64,000 bases of DNA from Rhizobium sp. BK316 (GCF_014193695.1 NZ_JACHZR010000003.1:1-64000); one strand, 5' to 3'. Positions 8,921-19,745 are shown, counted from the stretch's first letter. The notes: generated by a model from the sequence alone, not told the origin. Program-made: numbers and translations.

Positions 8921-10105
8921 TTAAGCGATTGATTCCAACGGAAGACGCACATATTTGATGGCGCGCCGGTAATAGGTATAGGCCACATGAAGCGCACCGT
9001 CCGGTCCCTGGGTGATTGAGGGATAGGAGAACTCGCGATTGAGCATGTCCTTCGAATTGTTGCTCAGGCAATAGCCGTCGCCTGTGTCGAGGTCGAATTT
9101 ACGCTCGAAATGACCGTCTTGATCGGCGGAAACTGCGAGGCTCAACGGTGCGCGCGGAACACCCCAGACCGCTTTTCTGGTCGGCATATCGGTCGTTTCG
9201 ACGGCAGCAGCCTTGTCGCTTTCAATCTCGTCATAGAGCGACTGGCGTCGGGCATCGGAGGAAGCGGCGCTGCTGTGGTTGTAAACCATTGCAACCCTCT
9301 GATCCTTAAGGCCAGCCGCCTGGATCGAGGAATTGTTGTTGGGCAGATTGGTCGGTCCCGGTGCGCTCCAGGTTTCGCCTTGGTCCGATGACAGGGAGGC
9401 GCGGATATTCTCGGAATAACGATCACGGAAAAAGGCGATCATCCTGTCGCCGTCGAGTGGCACGATATTCATGTGCACCGCGCCCAGGCTGCCTTCTATC
9501 TCTTTCATCTGCCATCTTTTTCCGCCGTCGCGGGAGATCAGCACGCCCGCCGTGTCGGCGTCGCCGTTCCAGCGCTGCCCAGGCAAACTGATGCAGCGGA
9601 AGATGGGAAGCAGCCAATCACCTCTCCCATTGACGACAATCTGCTGGCGCACGAATGTGCCGGGCAGGTCGCAGAGGATGGTGGGCGGTGCAAAGCTCTT
9701 GCCGCCATCTTCGGAGATGCGGCATTTGACAACTGCGCCGTCCTGATCGCCGGATGTCTGCGAGGTATAAATCAGCCAGACGTACCCATTAGGAGCGCTG
9801 AAAATCAGGGGATTCTGTTCGGATTTCGCCGGATCGTCAGACATTTTTTCCGGTTCGGACCAGCGGTTAGAACCAGGGGCCAACCGTGACATGTAAATTG
9901 AGATGTCGCCCATGCCTTCCATCGTGCCGCCGAACCAGACGCAGGTCAGGGTGCCGTCGGCAAGAAACGCCAAGTTGGCCGCGTGGTTCTGAATGCAGGG
10001 AGACGGCAGATAGGCATCAAAACGACCGGCCTGGGCATCATTTGCCCTGAGTAAACCGTCCATCAGCGCCGGAACGTCCTCCGGCTTCAAGCCTGTGGAT
10101 TGCAT
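8921..10105 (-). CDS. Asp-box (BNR) sialidase-like protein
   Basis: A 394-residue protein of the sialidase superfamily. Three Asp-box motifs are visible (SEDGGKSF, SRDGGKRW, SSDQGETW), which mark the turns of a beta-propeller. Early residues (NHAANLAFLADGTLTCVWFGG) and the C-terminal YPSITQGPDGALHVAYTYYRR fit bacterial proteins annotated as exo-alpha-sialidase. No signal peptide is seen, so it would act in the cytoplasm on imported material. The start at 10105 has GGGAGGAA upstream. It lies 13 nt after the DapA-family gene, suggesting a glycoside- or acid-sugar-processing pair. Confidence 0.8.
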   Translation of the reverse strand: MQSTGLKPEDVPALMDGLLRANDAQAGRFDAYLPSPCIQNHAANLAFLADGTLTCVWFGGTMEGMGDISIYMSRLAPGSNRWSEPEKMSDDPAKSEQNPLIFSAPNGYVWLIYTSQTSGDQDGAVVKCRISEDGGKSFAPPTILCDLPGTFVRQQIVVNGRGDWLLPIFRCISLPGQRWNGDADTAGVLISRDGGKRWQMKEIEGSLGAVHMNIVPLDGDRMIAFFRDRYSENIRASLSSDQGETWSAPGPTNLPNNNSSIQAAGLKDQRVAMVYNHSSAASSDARRQSLYDEIESDKAAAVETTDMPTRKAVWGVPRAPLSLAVSADQDGHFERKFDLDTGDGYCLSNNSKDMLNREFSYPSITQGPDGALHVAYTYYRRAIKYVRLPLESIA

Positions 10106-10118
10106 GGCTTTTCCTCCC

Positions 10119-11024
10119 TTACGGCAGCTTTGCGTAGCTTTCGGCGAGCGCCGCATATTCGGTGTCATTGAGTGGTATCAGCGGCGGGCGAGTGCGCAGC
10201 CAGCCGACATTGCCGGTTTTCAGTCCCACCATCGCCTTGATGGTCGGGATCTGCACATAGGAGTTCGACAGGGTGCGGAAAGCGTTGATACGAGCCTGCG
10301 CTGCCTCGACATCTGCATTGCGTGCCTCGTCATGGACGTGGTCGTAAACCGTGCGCAGGGAATTTCCGACAAGGTTCGAAGTGGCGGTGATGCAGCCCGC
10401 GCCGCCGGCTTTCAGTAGCGGCAGCAGCAGCGGGTCGGCGCCGCAGAGCACGGAGAAACCCGGGCAGGTGGCGATAATTGCCTGCATGTTATTGAAATCG
10501 CCAGCAGAATCCTTGATTCCGACAACTGTATCCGGGAAGGCTTCGACCAGTCGGCTGATCAACGGAATGGAGAGCGGAACGCCCGAAACCTGTGGGATGT
10601 GATAGAGGATCACCTGCAGCCTGCTATCGCCGATCTTCTCCAGAATTTGGGCGTAGGCGGTAAAGAGGCCTTCGTCGGAAACGCCCTTGTAATAGAAGGG
10701 CGGCAGCATCACCACCTTGGTGACGCCGAGCGAAAGGGCGTGCTTCGTCAGTTCAACCGTGTCGGGAATGGCGACGACGCCGGTACCCGGCAGCAGCTTG
10801 TCCGCGGGAATGCCGGCTTTCAGCGCTGCTTCCAGAAGCATGTGGCGCTCGGCAGAAGAGAAGGAGTTCGCTTCGCCTGTCGTGCCAAGCAGTGCAACGC
10901 CGTGGCAGCCCTCTTCGATCAGCCGCTGGCAATGTTCGGTGAAGAGACCGAGATCCGGGCTGCCATCGGTGTTGAGAGGGGTGGTGGCGGCGCTGTAGAC
11001 GCCTGTAATCTTGTGATTGCTCAA
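10119..11024 (-). CDS. DapA/NanA-family aldolase (dihydrodipicolinate synthase family)
   Basis: A 301-residue (beta/alpha)8 class I aldolase. The GTTGE substrate-binding loop is present (ALLGTTGEANSF), as are the catalytic Tyr region (LYHIPQVSG) and the Schiff-base Lys (VVGIKDSAGDF). True DapA is usually elsewhere, so in this catabolic context it more likely cleaves or forms a 2-keto-3-deoxy acid or sialate-type substrate. It is the first gene of a minus-strand operon with the sialidase-like gene, divergent from the ABC importer. Confidence 0.85.
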   Translation of the reverse strand: MSNHKITGVYSAATTPLNTDGSPDLGLFTEHCQRLIEEGCHGVALLGTTGEANSFSSAERHMLLEAALKAGIPADKLLPGTGVVAIPDTVELTKHALSLGVTKVVMLPPFYYKGVSDEGLFTAYAQILEKIGDSRLQVILYHIPQVSGVPLSIPLISRLVEAFPDTVVGIKDSAGDFNNMQAIIATCPGFSVLCGADPLLLPLLKAGGAGCITATSNLVGNSLRTVYDHVHDEARNADVEAAQARINAFRTLSNSYVQIPTIKAMVGLKTGNVGWLRTRPPLIPLNDTEYAALAESYAKLP

Positions 11025-11299
11025 GGTATCCTCCTCGTCAGACCGGGCCTTCCCGGCACGTTCCTACGCTGTCGTATTCATCCCAATCGAGGTAGTTGTC
11101 AATCTTACAAATTTGAAATCTCTACATGTCAATTTTTAACATATTGATTTTATGCAATAAATAATTGCGATCCCTCGATTTAATGCTTCATCAGTTATTT
11201 TCCATTGACAGATTTACATTATCGCGCAAATGTCTGCGGTATGTCGCGCAGCTTCGGGGAGGTCTTTCGAAAGGCGCGCTATTTGCCATGGAGGAGCAA
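11025..11299. promoter_or_regulatory. Divergent promoter region, DapA-like operon / ABC importer
   Basis: 275 bp between outward-facing operons, with an AT-rich core at about 11090-11170. An inverted repeat TTGT-N7-ACAA is at 11096-11110, of the general half-site type used by FadR-family GntR regulators. The island's own GntR gene is at 18065. No sigma-70 boxes stand out. GGAGG at 11290-11294 sets the importer start at 11300 rather than the ATG at 11288. Confidence 0.45.
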
Positions 11300-12940
11300 A
11301 TGACAATTCGCAACGACCAAGACTTTTCGCAGATTTCCCGGCGTAACGCGCTGAAGCTGGGGCTTGCAGCCGGCGTTGGTTTCTCGCTTTTCGGCGCAAG
11401 CGCCCGCATCGTCATGGCGCAGGACGGCCAGGTCCTGAAGGCCATCAATCCTGCCTTCGACCAGGACTGGTCGCCGCTGCGCGGCGGCGGCAGAACCTTC
11501 CGCTGGAATTCGTTCTGGTGGGCTTCGCCGATGTATTTCGACGCCGAGGGTAAGATCCAGCCCTACGTCTTCACGAGCTGGGACTCGCCGGACAAGAAGG
11601 TCTGGACGTTCAAGATCGACCCGAAAGCGGTCTTCTCCGATGGCAGCAAGATCACCTCGGCCGATATCAAGGGCTCCTGGGAAGTCTCTTCCATGCCCAA
11701 TACGAAGAACCAGCGCGTCGATCAGGTGCTGAGCAAGGTTCAGGGCTACAAGGAAATCTCCGCCGGCTCCGGCAACGAATTGACGGGTGTTGCGACGCCT
11801 GATGAATCAACGGTCGTCTGCACGCTGACGGAAGCCGATCCGATCTTCTTCATGCGTCTTGCCAACCACATCGTCCCGATCACCAAGGCTGCCCAGTCGC
11901 GCGGCAGTGACGGCGAGGAAGTGGCCGATTGGTACAAGCCGGACAGCAGCGCGGTCTATTCCGGCCCCTTCAAGCTGACGGCTCTCGATATCGACGCCGG
12001 TACGCTGACCTTCGAACCGAACGAAAAGTTCTTCGGACCGAAGCCGAAACTCGCCCGCATCGAGATCAGCTCGATTGAAGACAATGTCACCGCGACCTCG
12101 CTGATCAAGTCCGGCGAATACAATGCTCACACCGAGCTCATCACCTCGACGATCGTCCAGGATCTCGGCCCGGAATTTTCTGCCGGCCCATTCATCCCGA
12201 CCAGCCAGCATTTCTGGTTCAACACCTCGCGCGCGCCGATGGATGATCCCAAGGTTCGCCAGGCGCTGATCATGGCGGTCGACCGCGACGGCCTGTTCAA
12301 GGCGTCCTATCCGGATGGTCCGCACAAGAAGGCCGACCAGATCCTGAATTCGGTTCCGGGTGCCGATAATTCCGGCTTCGAGCCCTATCCGTATGATCCG
12401 GCAGCGGCCAAGAAACTGCTCGCCGAATCGAGCTATGGCGGTCCGGAGCGTCTTCCCAAGCTGCTGTTCGTCGGCATTTCCGGCCCGGCGATCCAGGCGG
12501 CTGCGCAGTTCATCGCCGAGCAGTGGCGCCAGAACCTCGGCATCACCGCCGTCGACATGAAGCCGCAGCAGGATGCCTATGCCGGTCCGGACCAGAATTC
12601 GGTTCAGATCTTCCGTGACGACGTCGGCACACGTGTTCCCGATGCCGTCTCCTATCTCGCCGGCTCCATCGCCTCTACCTCGTCAAACGCGCAGAACAAG
12701 CTCGGCGGATACAAGAACGACAAGGTGGACAGCCTGCTTGCAGAGGCCGCTACCAAGGCTGCCGACGATCCGGATCGAGTGAAGCTCGCGCAGGAAGCCC
12801 AGAAGGCCTTCCGCGACGACTGGGCCTTCCTCCCGTGGTATTCTCAGGCGATGTCGCGCTGGGCGACCAAGGACGTCAAGGCAATGGAAAAGAACCTCGA
12901 CTGGCAGGTCGTGGCTCCCTGGGATGTTTCCATCGGCTAA
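11300..12940 (+). CDS. ABC importer substrate-binding protein (SBP family 5)
   Basis: A 546-residue extracytoplasmic solute-binding protein of the peptide/nickel/oligosaccharide family. It begins with a twin-arginine-like signal (ISRRNALKLGLAAG, cleavage near IVMAQ), so it is probably exported folded. Family features include DWSPLRGGGRTFRW, FKIDPKAVFSDGSKITSADIK and the C-terminal FLPWYSQAMSRWATKDVK. It heads an operon with two permeases and two ATPases. The neighbourhood suggests an acid-sugar or glycoconjugate ligand rather than a peptide, which is inference. Confidence 0.9.
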   Translation: MTIRNDQDFSQISRRNALKLGLAAGVGFSLFGASARIVMAQDGQVLKAINPAFDQDWSPLRGGGRTFRWNSFWWASPMYFDAEGKIQPYVFTSWDSPDKKVWTFKIDPKAVFSDGSKITSADIKGSWEVSSMPNTKNQRVDQVLSKVQGYKEISAGSGNELTGVATPDESTVVCTLTEADPIFFMRLANHIVPITKAAQSRGSDGEEVADWYKPDSSAVYSGPFKLTALDIDAGTLTFEPNEKFFGPKPKLARIEISSIEDNVTATSLIKSGEYNAHTELITSTIVQDLGPEFSAGPFIPTSQHFWFNTSRAPMDDPKVRQALIMAVDRDGLFKASYPDGPHKKADQILNSVPGADNSGFEPYPYDPAAAKKLLAESSYGGPERLPKLLFVGISGPAIQAAAQFIAEQWRQNLGITAVDMKPQQDAYAGPDQNSVQIFRDDVGTRVPDAVSYLAGSIASTSSNAQNKLGGYKNDKVDSLLAEAATKAADDPDRVKLAQEAQKAFRDDWAFLPWYSQAMSRWATKDVKAMEKNLDWQVVAPWDVSIG

Positions 12941-12977
12941 GGCCGATACATGGCCGCATGACGCGGCTGAAGCAGGG

Positions 12978-13003
12978 GCGCGAAGGTCGCAAGACCTTCG
13001 CGC
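12978..13003 (+). promoter_or_regulatory. Intra-operon stem-loop after SBP gene
   Basis: A perfect 11-bp stem, GCGCGAAGGTC at 12978-12988 with GACCTTCGCGC at 12993-13003, closed by a GCAA tetraloop and not followed by a T-run. It sits between the binding-protein gene and the first permease gene. Such hairpins commonly protect the upstream message or attenuate, giving more binding protein than permease. Confidence 0.75.
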
Positions 13004-13072
13004 TATATTTCAAGCAGAACCGGCGGCTGCGGCCTCCCGCGGGAATGCGCCGGGCAAGAATGGGAGGTGGCC

Positions 13073-14029
13073 TTGCTACGCTACGTGCTCACGCGGTTTG
13101 CCATCTGGATTCCGTCGGTCCTGATCGTGATGATGGCCGTCTATGCGATGGCATTCTACGGTGCTGGCGACCCGATCAAGCTGATCTTCCTTCGCGCGCC
13201 TGGTGACGTTGCCTATAACCCGCAGCGTATCGAGGCGATCCGCGAAAGTGCGGGCCTCAACAAACCCTTCATCGAACAGTTCGGCCTTTACGTCTGGAAC
13301 CTCCTGCACGGCCAGTTCGGCAACTCGCTGACATCGGGCCGCTCGGTCTGGGCGATGGTTTCTGCTGCTGCACCGGTTTCCTTCCAGCTCGCGCTCTGTT
13401 CCATCATCCTGACGGCTGTCGTCGCGATCCCGCTCGGCATGATCGCCGCCCTCAATCAGAACAACCGCGTCGACTACACGATCCTCGGCACGGCGCTTTT
13501 TCTCTGGGCGATCCCGGCCTATGTCGCAGGTCCGCTTCTGATGGTGGCGCTGATCGTGCTGCTGCCGATGATCAAGGTGCCCTATGGCTGGGGCGGCGTC
13601 TTTGACGTGCGCATCATCCTGCCGCTCATCGTTTTGTCCTTCCAGCCGATCGCGCTGATCGTGCGCCAGACGCGCGCCGCCGTTATCGAAGTACTGTCTG
13701 AAGATTTCGTCCGCACCGCGCGGGCCAAGGGCGTGCCGGAAATCGTGGTGGCATTGAAGCATATCCTCCGCCCGGTGCTGACGCCCGTCGTCACACAGCT
13801 CGGCCTCATCATGATCACCATCGTCAACGGCGCCATCTTCGTCGAGCTCGTTTTCGGCCTGCCAGGCCTCGGGCGCTTGACCGTACAGGCGCTCATCAAT
13901 TCCGATTATCCCGTCATTCTCGCGATCACCCTGATCGGATCCTTCCTGGTCATGGTATCAAACCTGCTGGTCGATGTGCTTTATCCGCTGCTCGATCCGC
14001 GGGCCAATGACTCCAGAAGGAGCCGCTGA
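13073..14029 (+). CDS. ABC importer permease (DppB/OppB type)
   Basis: A 318-residue inner-membrane permease with about six TM segments, beginning MLRYVLTRFAIWIPSV, the standard N-terminus of DppB/OppB proteins. The EAA-type coupling loop is in DFVRTARAKGVPEIVVALKH. The start is read as TTG at 13073: GGGAGG at 13062-13067 is spaced correctly for it but overlaps the alternative GTG at 13067. It lies 2 nt before the second permease gene. Confidence 0.88.
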   Translation: MLRYVLTRFAIWIPSVLIVMMAVYAMAFYGAGDPIKLIFLRAPGDVAYNPQRIEAIRESAGLNKPFIEQFGLYVWNLLHGQFGNSLTSGRSVWAMVSAAAPVSFQLALCSIILTAVVAIPLGMIAALNQNNRVDYTILGTALFLWAIPAYVAGPLLMVALIVLLPMIKVPYGWGGVFDVRIILPLIVLSFQPIALIVRQTRAAVIEVLSEDFVRTARAKGVPEIVVALKHILRPVLTPVVTQLGLIMITIVNGAIFVELVFGLPGLGRLTVQALINSDYPVILAITLIGSFLVMVSNLLVDVLYPLLDPRANDSRRSR

Positions 14030-14031
14030 TC

Positions 14032-14987
14032 ATGTCCGCAATCCCTCTTTCGACGATCGATACGGCCGAGGAGCCGCCCGTCAATCTGTGGCGTGATGCC
14101 TGGCATCGTCTGAGGCGCAACAAGCTTGCAATCTTCGGTCTGATCGTGATTGTGATCCTCGCCTTCACGGCGATCTTCGGCCCCGCTCTCACGCCTTATG
14201 ACTATCTCAGCCAGGATCTCGCTTCGCGCAATGCACCACCGTCGCTGGCGCATTTCTTCGGTACCGATGATCTTGGTCGCGACGTCTTCAGCCGTATCGT
14301 GTTCGGCACGCGCACGGCCTTCCTCGTCGCCGTCATCGTCACCTTCATCGCTGTCCTGATCGGGCTCGTGCTCGGCGCTGTCGCCGGCTTCTTCGGCAAT
14401 CCGTTCGATCGGGTCATCATGTGGCTGACCGATATGACGATGTCGGTGCCGAACCTGCTGCTCGTCGTCGTCATCAATGCATCGCTGAAAACGCCGATCA
14501 CCAGGTGGATGGAGGCGCAGTATCTTGCGACCCTCAATCCCTTCTATCGCCAGACGGTCTGGGTAGATTTTCTCCTCGTCTTCGGCTCGATGGCGCTGAT
14601 CTCCTGGCCGCCCTATGCACGCCTCGTCCGCGCCCAGGTCCTGTCGATCCGCAATCGTCCCTATGTCATGGCGGCACAGGCGCTCGGCCTTTCCAACTGG
14701 ATCGTCATCCTGCGCTATATCGTGCCGAATGCGCTCGGGCCGCTGATCGTTTCCGTCAGCGCCGGCCTCGGTACCGCGATGGTGCTGGAAAGTGCCTTCA
14801 GCTTCCTCGGTGTTGGCGTCAATCCGCCCACGCCGAGCTGGGGTAACATGATCTCGGACGGCCTGCGTGTCTGGCAGCATTATCCGCATCTCCTCGCCGC
14901 GCCGGCGGCCGTGCTAGGTCTTGCCTCGGTGGCCTTCAGCTTCCTCGGCGATGGTCTCAACGACGCACTCAATCCGCGGGGCAGCAA

Positions 14988-14991
<4 letters not shown>
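14032..14991 (+). CDS. ABC importer permease (DppC/OppC type)
   Basis: A 319-residue second permease. It has the N-terminal cytoplasmic extension typical of DppC (NLWRDAWHRLRRNKLAIFG), the motif FGTDDLGRDVFSRIVFGTR, and the coupling loop MAAQALGLSNWIVILRYIVPN. It ends SFLGDGLNDALNPR as usual for the family. It forms the channel with the preceding permease. The stop codon overlaps the next start by 4 nt. Confidence 0.92.
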
Positions 14992-15991
<1,000 letters not shown>

Positions 15992-15995
<4 letters not shown>

Positions 15996-16987
15996 TGGGT
16001 GCCAAACCGCTCTTGAAGGTCGAAAACCTCGTCAAGCATTTCCACGTCAAGCTTGGTGCTTTCGGCGAGCGTTCGGCGACCGTCTATGCGCTCGACAACG
16101 TGAATCTCGAGATCATGGAAGGCGAGACGCTGAGCCTCGTGGGTGAATCCGGCTGCGGCAAGTCGACGACCGGCTTCACCATCCTCAATCTTTACAAGGC
16201 GACGAGCGGCAAGGTGGTCTATAAGGGGCAGGACCTTGCGACGCTGGACGAAAAGCAGATGCGGCCCTTCCGCCGTGACCTGCAGATCGTCTTCCAGGAT
16301 CCCTATTCCACGCTGAACCCGCGCATGACGGTCGGCGAGGCGATCGGCGAGCCGATCCTCTTCCACAAGCTCGCCACGAAGGCCGAGCTCAAGGACAAGG
16401 TCGCGGCCCTGCTGACCGATGTCGGTCTGCCTACGCGGTTTGCCCAGCGTTACCCGCATGAGCTTTCCGGCGGCCAGCGCCAGCGCGTCGTCATTGCGCG
16501 TGCGCTTGCCTGTCAGCCGAAGTTCATCGTCTGCGACGAGGCGATTTCGGCGCTCGACGTGTCGATCCAGGCACAGATCATCAACCTGCTGCTCGATTTG
16601 CAGGAAAAATATGGCCTGACCTATCTCTTCATCGCGCATGACCTGGCGGTGGTACGTCATATCAGCACCCGCGTCGGCGTCATGTATCTCGGCCGTCTGG
16701 CCGAGCTTGCAACGCGTGAAGAGCTCTTCGACAATCCGCTGCATCCCTATACGAAGGCGCTGCTTTCAGCCGTGCCGGAAACCGATCCGGAGCTTGAGCG
16801 GACACGTAAGCGTCAGATCCTGCAGGGCGATGTGCCAAGCCCGCTGAATCCGCCGACAGGCTGTCGTTTCCATACGCGTTGCCCGATCGCCATGGAGGTT
16901 TGCGGCAAGGTCATTCCGGAATGGAAGGAAGCGAAACCCGGCCATCTCGTTGCCTGCCATGCGGTCAATCCGGGGCAGACTTCATGA
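15992..16987 (+). CDS. ABC importer ATPase (DppF/OppF type)
   Basis: A 331-residue ATPase: Walker [11 protein letters not shown]-loop [12 protein letters not shown], signature LSGGQRQRV, Walker [13 protein letters not shown] and H-loop IAHDL. The C-terminal tail has [16 protein letters not shown], the DppF-type cysteine cluster. It pairs with the preceding ATPase as a heterodimer energising the two permeases. Its stop codon overlaps the start of the sugar-acid kinase gene by 4 nt, which ties import directly to phosphorylation. Confidence 0.93.
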
Positions 16988-18045
16988 CGTTGAAAGTCGC
17001 CATCATTGCCGACGACCTGACCGGCTCGCTCGATACGGGCACACCCTTTATAGAGGCCGGGTTGTCAGTCGCCGTCGCGATCGATGTCGAAGCGGCTGGC
17101 AAGGCGCTGGAAACCGGCGCCGAAGTCGTTGTGGTCAATACTGCCTCGCGCAGCCTGCCGGAGGAGGAAGCGGCCGCGCGTGTGCGGGCGGTTGCCGAGA
17201 CCCTGCGTGCTGCCGGGTCGGCCATCTTCATGAAGAAGATCGACTCGCGGCTGAAGGGCAATATCGCAGCCGAAAGCATTGCGCTGGCCGATGTGCTGGG
17301 TCTCAAGACAATCCTCATGGCACCTGCCATTCCCGATCAGGAGCGGATCACCTATCGTGGTTGCGTAGTTGGGCGCGGTGTGGAGCATCCTTTGCCGATA
17401 GCCGACCTCTTTGCCCGATTTGGCCGTAACGTGATGGTTGCCGATGCCGAAGATGATGCCGATCTCGATATTGTCGTCGTGGAGAACGACTGGCTTTCCA
17501 CCCTTGCCGTCGGTGCCCGTGGTCTGGGTTCGGCCCTGGCGCGCGGGTTCGGCGGAACTGCGCGGCTGGTGCCGGAATTTCTTGCGACGCGGAAGACTCT
17601 CTTCGCCTTCGGCTCCCGCGATCCCATCACGGCCGTGCAGATGGATCGTCTCGAGGCCTCGCATGCACTTCGCATCGTCGTCGATGCGCCGATGGGTGCG
17701 GTCGAAAGCGGCGAGGGGTTGGCGCTGCCGGCACTGCTGCGCTGCACGGGTGAGATTAAGAGCGATGCCGCGCTTGTTGCCGCTCGCTTTGCGCAGGGCG
17801 TGAAATCGGTCATAGATGATACGAACCCGGATATGATCATGGTGGGCGGTGGCGATACTGCGCTTGCCGTTTTCCGTGAACTGGGCGTTTCGGTCCTGTT
17901 GCCGAAGGGGGAAATCGAGGCCGGTATTCCGTGGTTCGACGTGACCGGCGTCAACGGGCGGCAATTTCGATGCGCCGTCAAGTCGGGGGGCTTCGGCAAT
18001 TCCGATAGTTTGCTAAGACTGATCGTTCGGAATCAGGCGGCTTGA
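16984..18045 (+). CDS. Four-carbon acid sugar kinase family protein (DUF1537)
   Basis: A 353-residue member of the DUF1537 kinase family. The N-terminal domain has the signature IIADDLTGSLDTG and KKIDSRLKGNIAAE; the C-terminal nucleotide-binding part has MVGGGDTALAVFRELG. It is shorter than the roughly 400-430 residues I would expect for the family. Known members phosphorylate D-threonate, D-erythronate or related acids at O-4, giving the substrate for a PdxA2-type dehydrogenase such as that at 6442-7434. Its start overlaps the importer ATPase stop. Confidence 0.85.
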   Translation: MTLKVAIIADDLTGSLDTGTPFIEAGLSVAVAIDVEAAGKALETGAEVVVVNTASRSLPEEEAAARVRAVAETLRAAGSAIFMKKIDSRLKGNIAAESIALADVLGLKTILMAPAIPDQERITYRGCVVGRGVEHPLPIADLFARFGRNVMVADAEDDADLDIVVVENDWLSTLAVGARGLGSALARGFGGTARLVPEFLATRKTLFAFGSRDPITAVQMDRLEASHALRIVVDAPMGAVESGEGLALPALLRCTGEIKSDAALVAARFAQGVKSVIDDTNPDMIMVGGGDTALAVFRELGVSVLLPKGEIEAGIPWFDVTGVNGRQFRCAVKSGGFGNSDSLLRLIVRNQAA

Positions 18046-18064
18046 GCGAATGCCAGCAGGGAGA

Positions 18065-18829
18065 ATGAGAGTGGATGAAGCGAATGGCGGATCGGTGAAT
18101 CCGGAAGCGGCACCGGCAGCCCGACCAGGCAGGGCCGTGAAGCTGGTCGACCGTGTCTTCGACCAGTTGATGGAACGCATCCGTGCCGGCAATTACCCGC
18201 CGGATTCACGCCTTCCGGGCGAACACGAACTTGCCTCGATGCTCGGCGTCTCGCGCCCGATCGTGCGCGATGCGCTAGCACGCCTGCGCGAGCAGGGGAT
18301 CGTCTACGCAAGGCAGGGAGCCGGCACCTTCGTCAGCGCGCATGGTTCGCCGACCGCACAGCTGGCCTATTCGCCGGTCAAGACGATTGCCGATATCCAG
18401 CGCTGCTACGAATTCCGCCTGACGATCGAACCGGCAGCCGCCTATTTTGCAGCCAAGCGCCGCGACGATGCCGCGATCCAGAAAATCGCGGCCGCTCTTG
18501 CAGACCTGCGTGAGGCGACCAGCCATCAGCTGCACCGGGTGGATGCCGATTTCGTCTTCCACCGTGCCGTCACCGAGGCAGCCAACAACCACTATTACAC
18601 CGCCTCCATGGACGCGCTGAAAGCGCATATCGCCGTCGGCATGCATCTGCATGGGCTTTCGTTGCTTGGTCCGCGGCCGGGCCTGGAGCAGGTGTACCAG
18701 GAGCATAACGAAATATACAAGGCGATCGCCGAGGGCAGGGCGGAAGATGCCCGTGACCTGATGCGGGCGCATCTCGAGGGTTCGCGGGATCGCCTGTTCG
18801 AAGGCCGTGTGCTCGACCTGTCCTTCTGA
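18065..18829 (+). CDS. GntR-family regulator, FadR/FCD type
   Basis: A 254-residue regulator. The N-terminal winged helix includes LMERIRAGNYPPDSRLPGE, LASMLGVSRPIVRDAL and the wing ARQGAGTFVS. The C-terminal FCD ligand domain has FRLTIEPAAAYFAAKR and metal-type histidines near FHRAVTEAANNHYY. Starts at 18050, 18065 and GTG 18071 are possible; AGGGAG at 18058-18063 best fits 18071, so the exact start is uncertain. It ends the importer operon and is the likely ligand-controlled repressor of the island. Confidence 0.86.
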   Translation: MRVDEANGGSVNPEAAPAARPGRAVKLVDRVFDQLMERIRAGNYPPDSRLPGEHELASMLGVSRPIVRDALARLREQGIVYARQGAGTFVSAHGSPTAQLAYSPVKTIADIQRCYEFRLTIEPAAAYFAAKRRDDAAIQKIAAALADLREATSHQLHRVDADFVFHRAVTEAANNHYYTASMDALKAHIAVGMHLHGLSLLGPRPGLEQVYQEHNEIYKAIAEGRAEDARDLMRAHLEGSRDRLFEGRVLDLSF

Positions 18830-18857
18830 AGAAGCCCGGCTTCGGGATGTCGAGGTC

Positions 18858-19745
18858 TCATTCCTCGAATAAAGCTTGTTCCGTCGCGAATATCTTGGTG
18901 ATGTATTCGGCGACGGTTCGGATCGGCGGATCCTTGCGCTGCTGGCGTCGGGTGAGAAGCCAGGCTTCCCGCGGCGGCGGGACTAGTTCGAGCGGGCAGG
19001 GATAGAGGTTTCCTTCCAGACGGCCGATGTAATGCGGCAGGAGTGCCAGACCTGCGCCTGACTTGGCAGCCATCGCCTGGGAAACTTGGTTGTTGGCGCG
19101 AAAAGACACGCGCGCGTGCGAGAAGTGGCGGGCCAGCCAGATCGCTTCGGGCACATAGCCGTTCACCTCGTCAAATCCGACGAAGACGGGTTCGGCGCCG
19201 TTTTCGACCTGCCGGCAAACCTCCTGCGTTCCGTAAAAGCCGTATCCGATCGTGGCAAGTTGTTTGGCGATCAAATCGCCGTCCTGCGGTTTTCCTAGGC
19301 GTATGGCGATGTCGGCCTCGTGACGTTCGAGGCTTATGGTGCGCAGGTCAGTCGCGAGGTCGATATCGAGGCCCGGATATTGTTTGGTGATCTCCGCCAG
19401 ACGGGGGATCAGGAAGCCCTGCGAGAGTGCGGGCGAGGCGTTGATGCGCACCAGGCCTTTCGGCGTGTCATCGTTCCAGCCCCGTCCGAGCGTCTGGACG
19501 GAGGCTTCCATGTCGCTTGCTGCGGTGAGCGCACGGGTCCCGGCTGAGGTCAGCACGTAGCCGTCCGGGCGACGCTCGACCAGTTTTTCGCCGAGCGTCT
19601 CCTCCAGTGAATGAAGCCGGCGGGCGATCGTTGCATGGTTGACGCGCAGCGTCCGGGCGGCGGCCGACAGGCTTCCGTGCCGTCCGAGCGCGAGAAAGAC
19701 CCTGATGTCCTGCCAGTCCGGCTCTGTGCGTTTTTTATCAGCCAT
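18858..19745 (-). CDS. LysR-family regulator
   Basis: A 295-residue LysR-type regulator. The winged helix has IRVFLALGRHGSLSAAARTLRVNHATIARRL and ERRPDGYVLTSAG; the effector domain follows (GLVRINASPALSQGFL). It is divergent from the MBL-fold/SDR/tautomerase operon across a 79-bp gap, the standard arrangement for local control and autoregulation. ATG 19745 is preferred over TTG 19751. Confidence 0.9.
   Translation of the reverse strand: MADKKRTEPDWQDIRVFLALGRHGSLSAAARTLRVNHATIARRLHSLEETLGEKLVERRPDGYVLTSAGTRALTAASDMEASVQTLGRGWNDDTPKGLVRINASPALSQGFLIPRLAEITKQYPGLDIDLATDLRTISLERHEADIAIRLGKPQDGDLIAKQLATIGYGFYGTQEVCRQVENGAEPVFVGFDEVNGYVPEAIWLARHFSHARVSFRANNQVSQAMAAKSGAGLALLPHYIGRLEGNLYPCPLELVPPPREAWLLTRRQQRKDPPIRTVAEYITKIFATEQALFEE

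Noticed and set aside
10119..11024. Housekeeping DapA for lysine synthesis
   Set aside because: Operon with a sialidase-like gene and divergent importer points to catabolism; lysine-pathway neighbours are absent.
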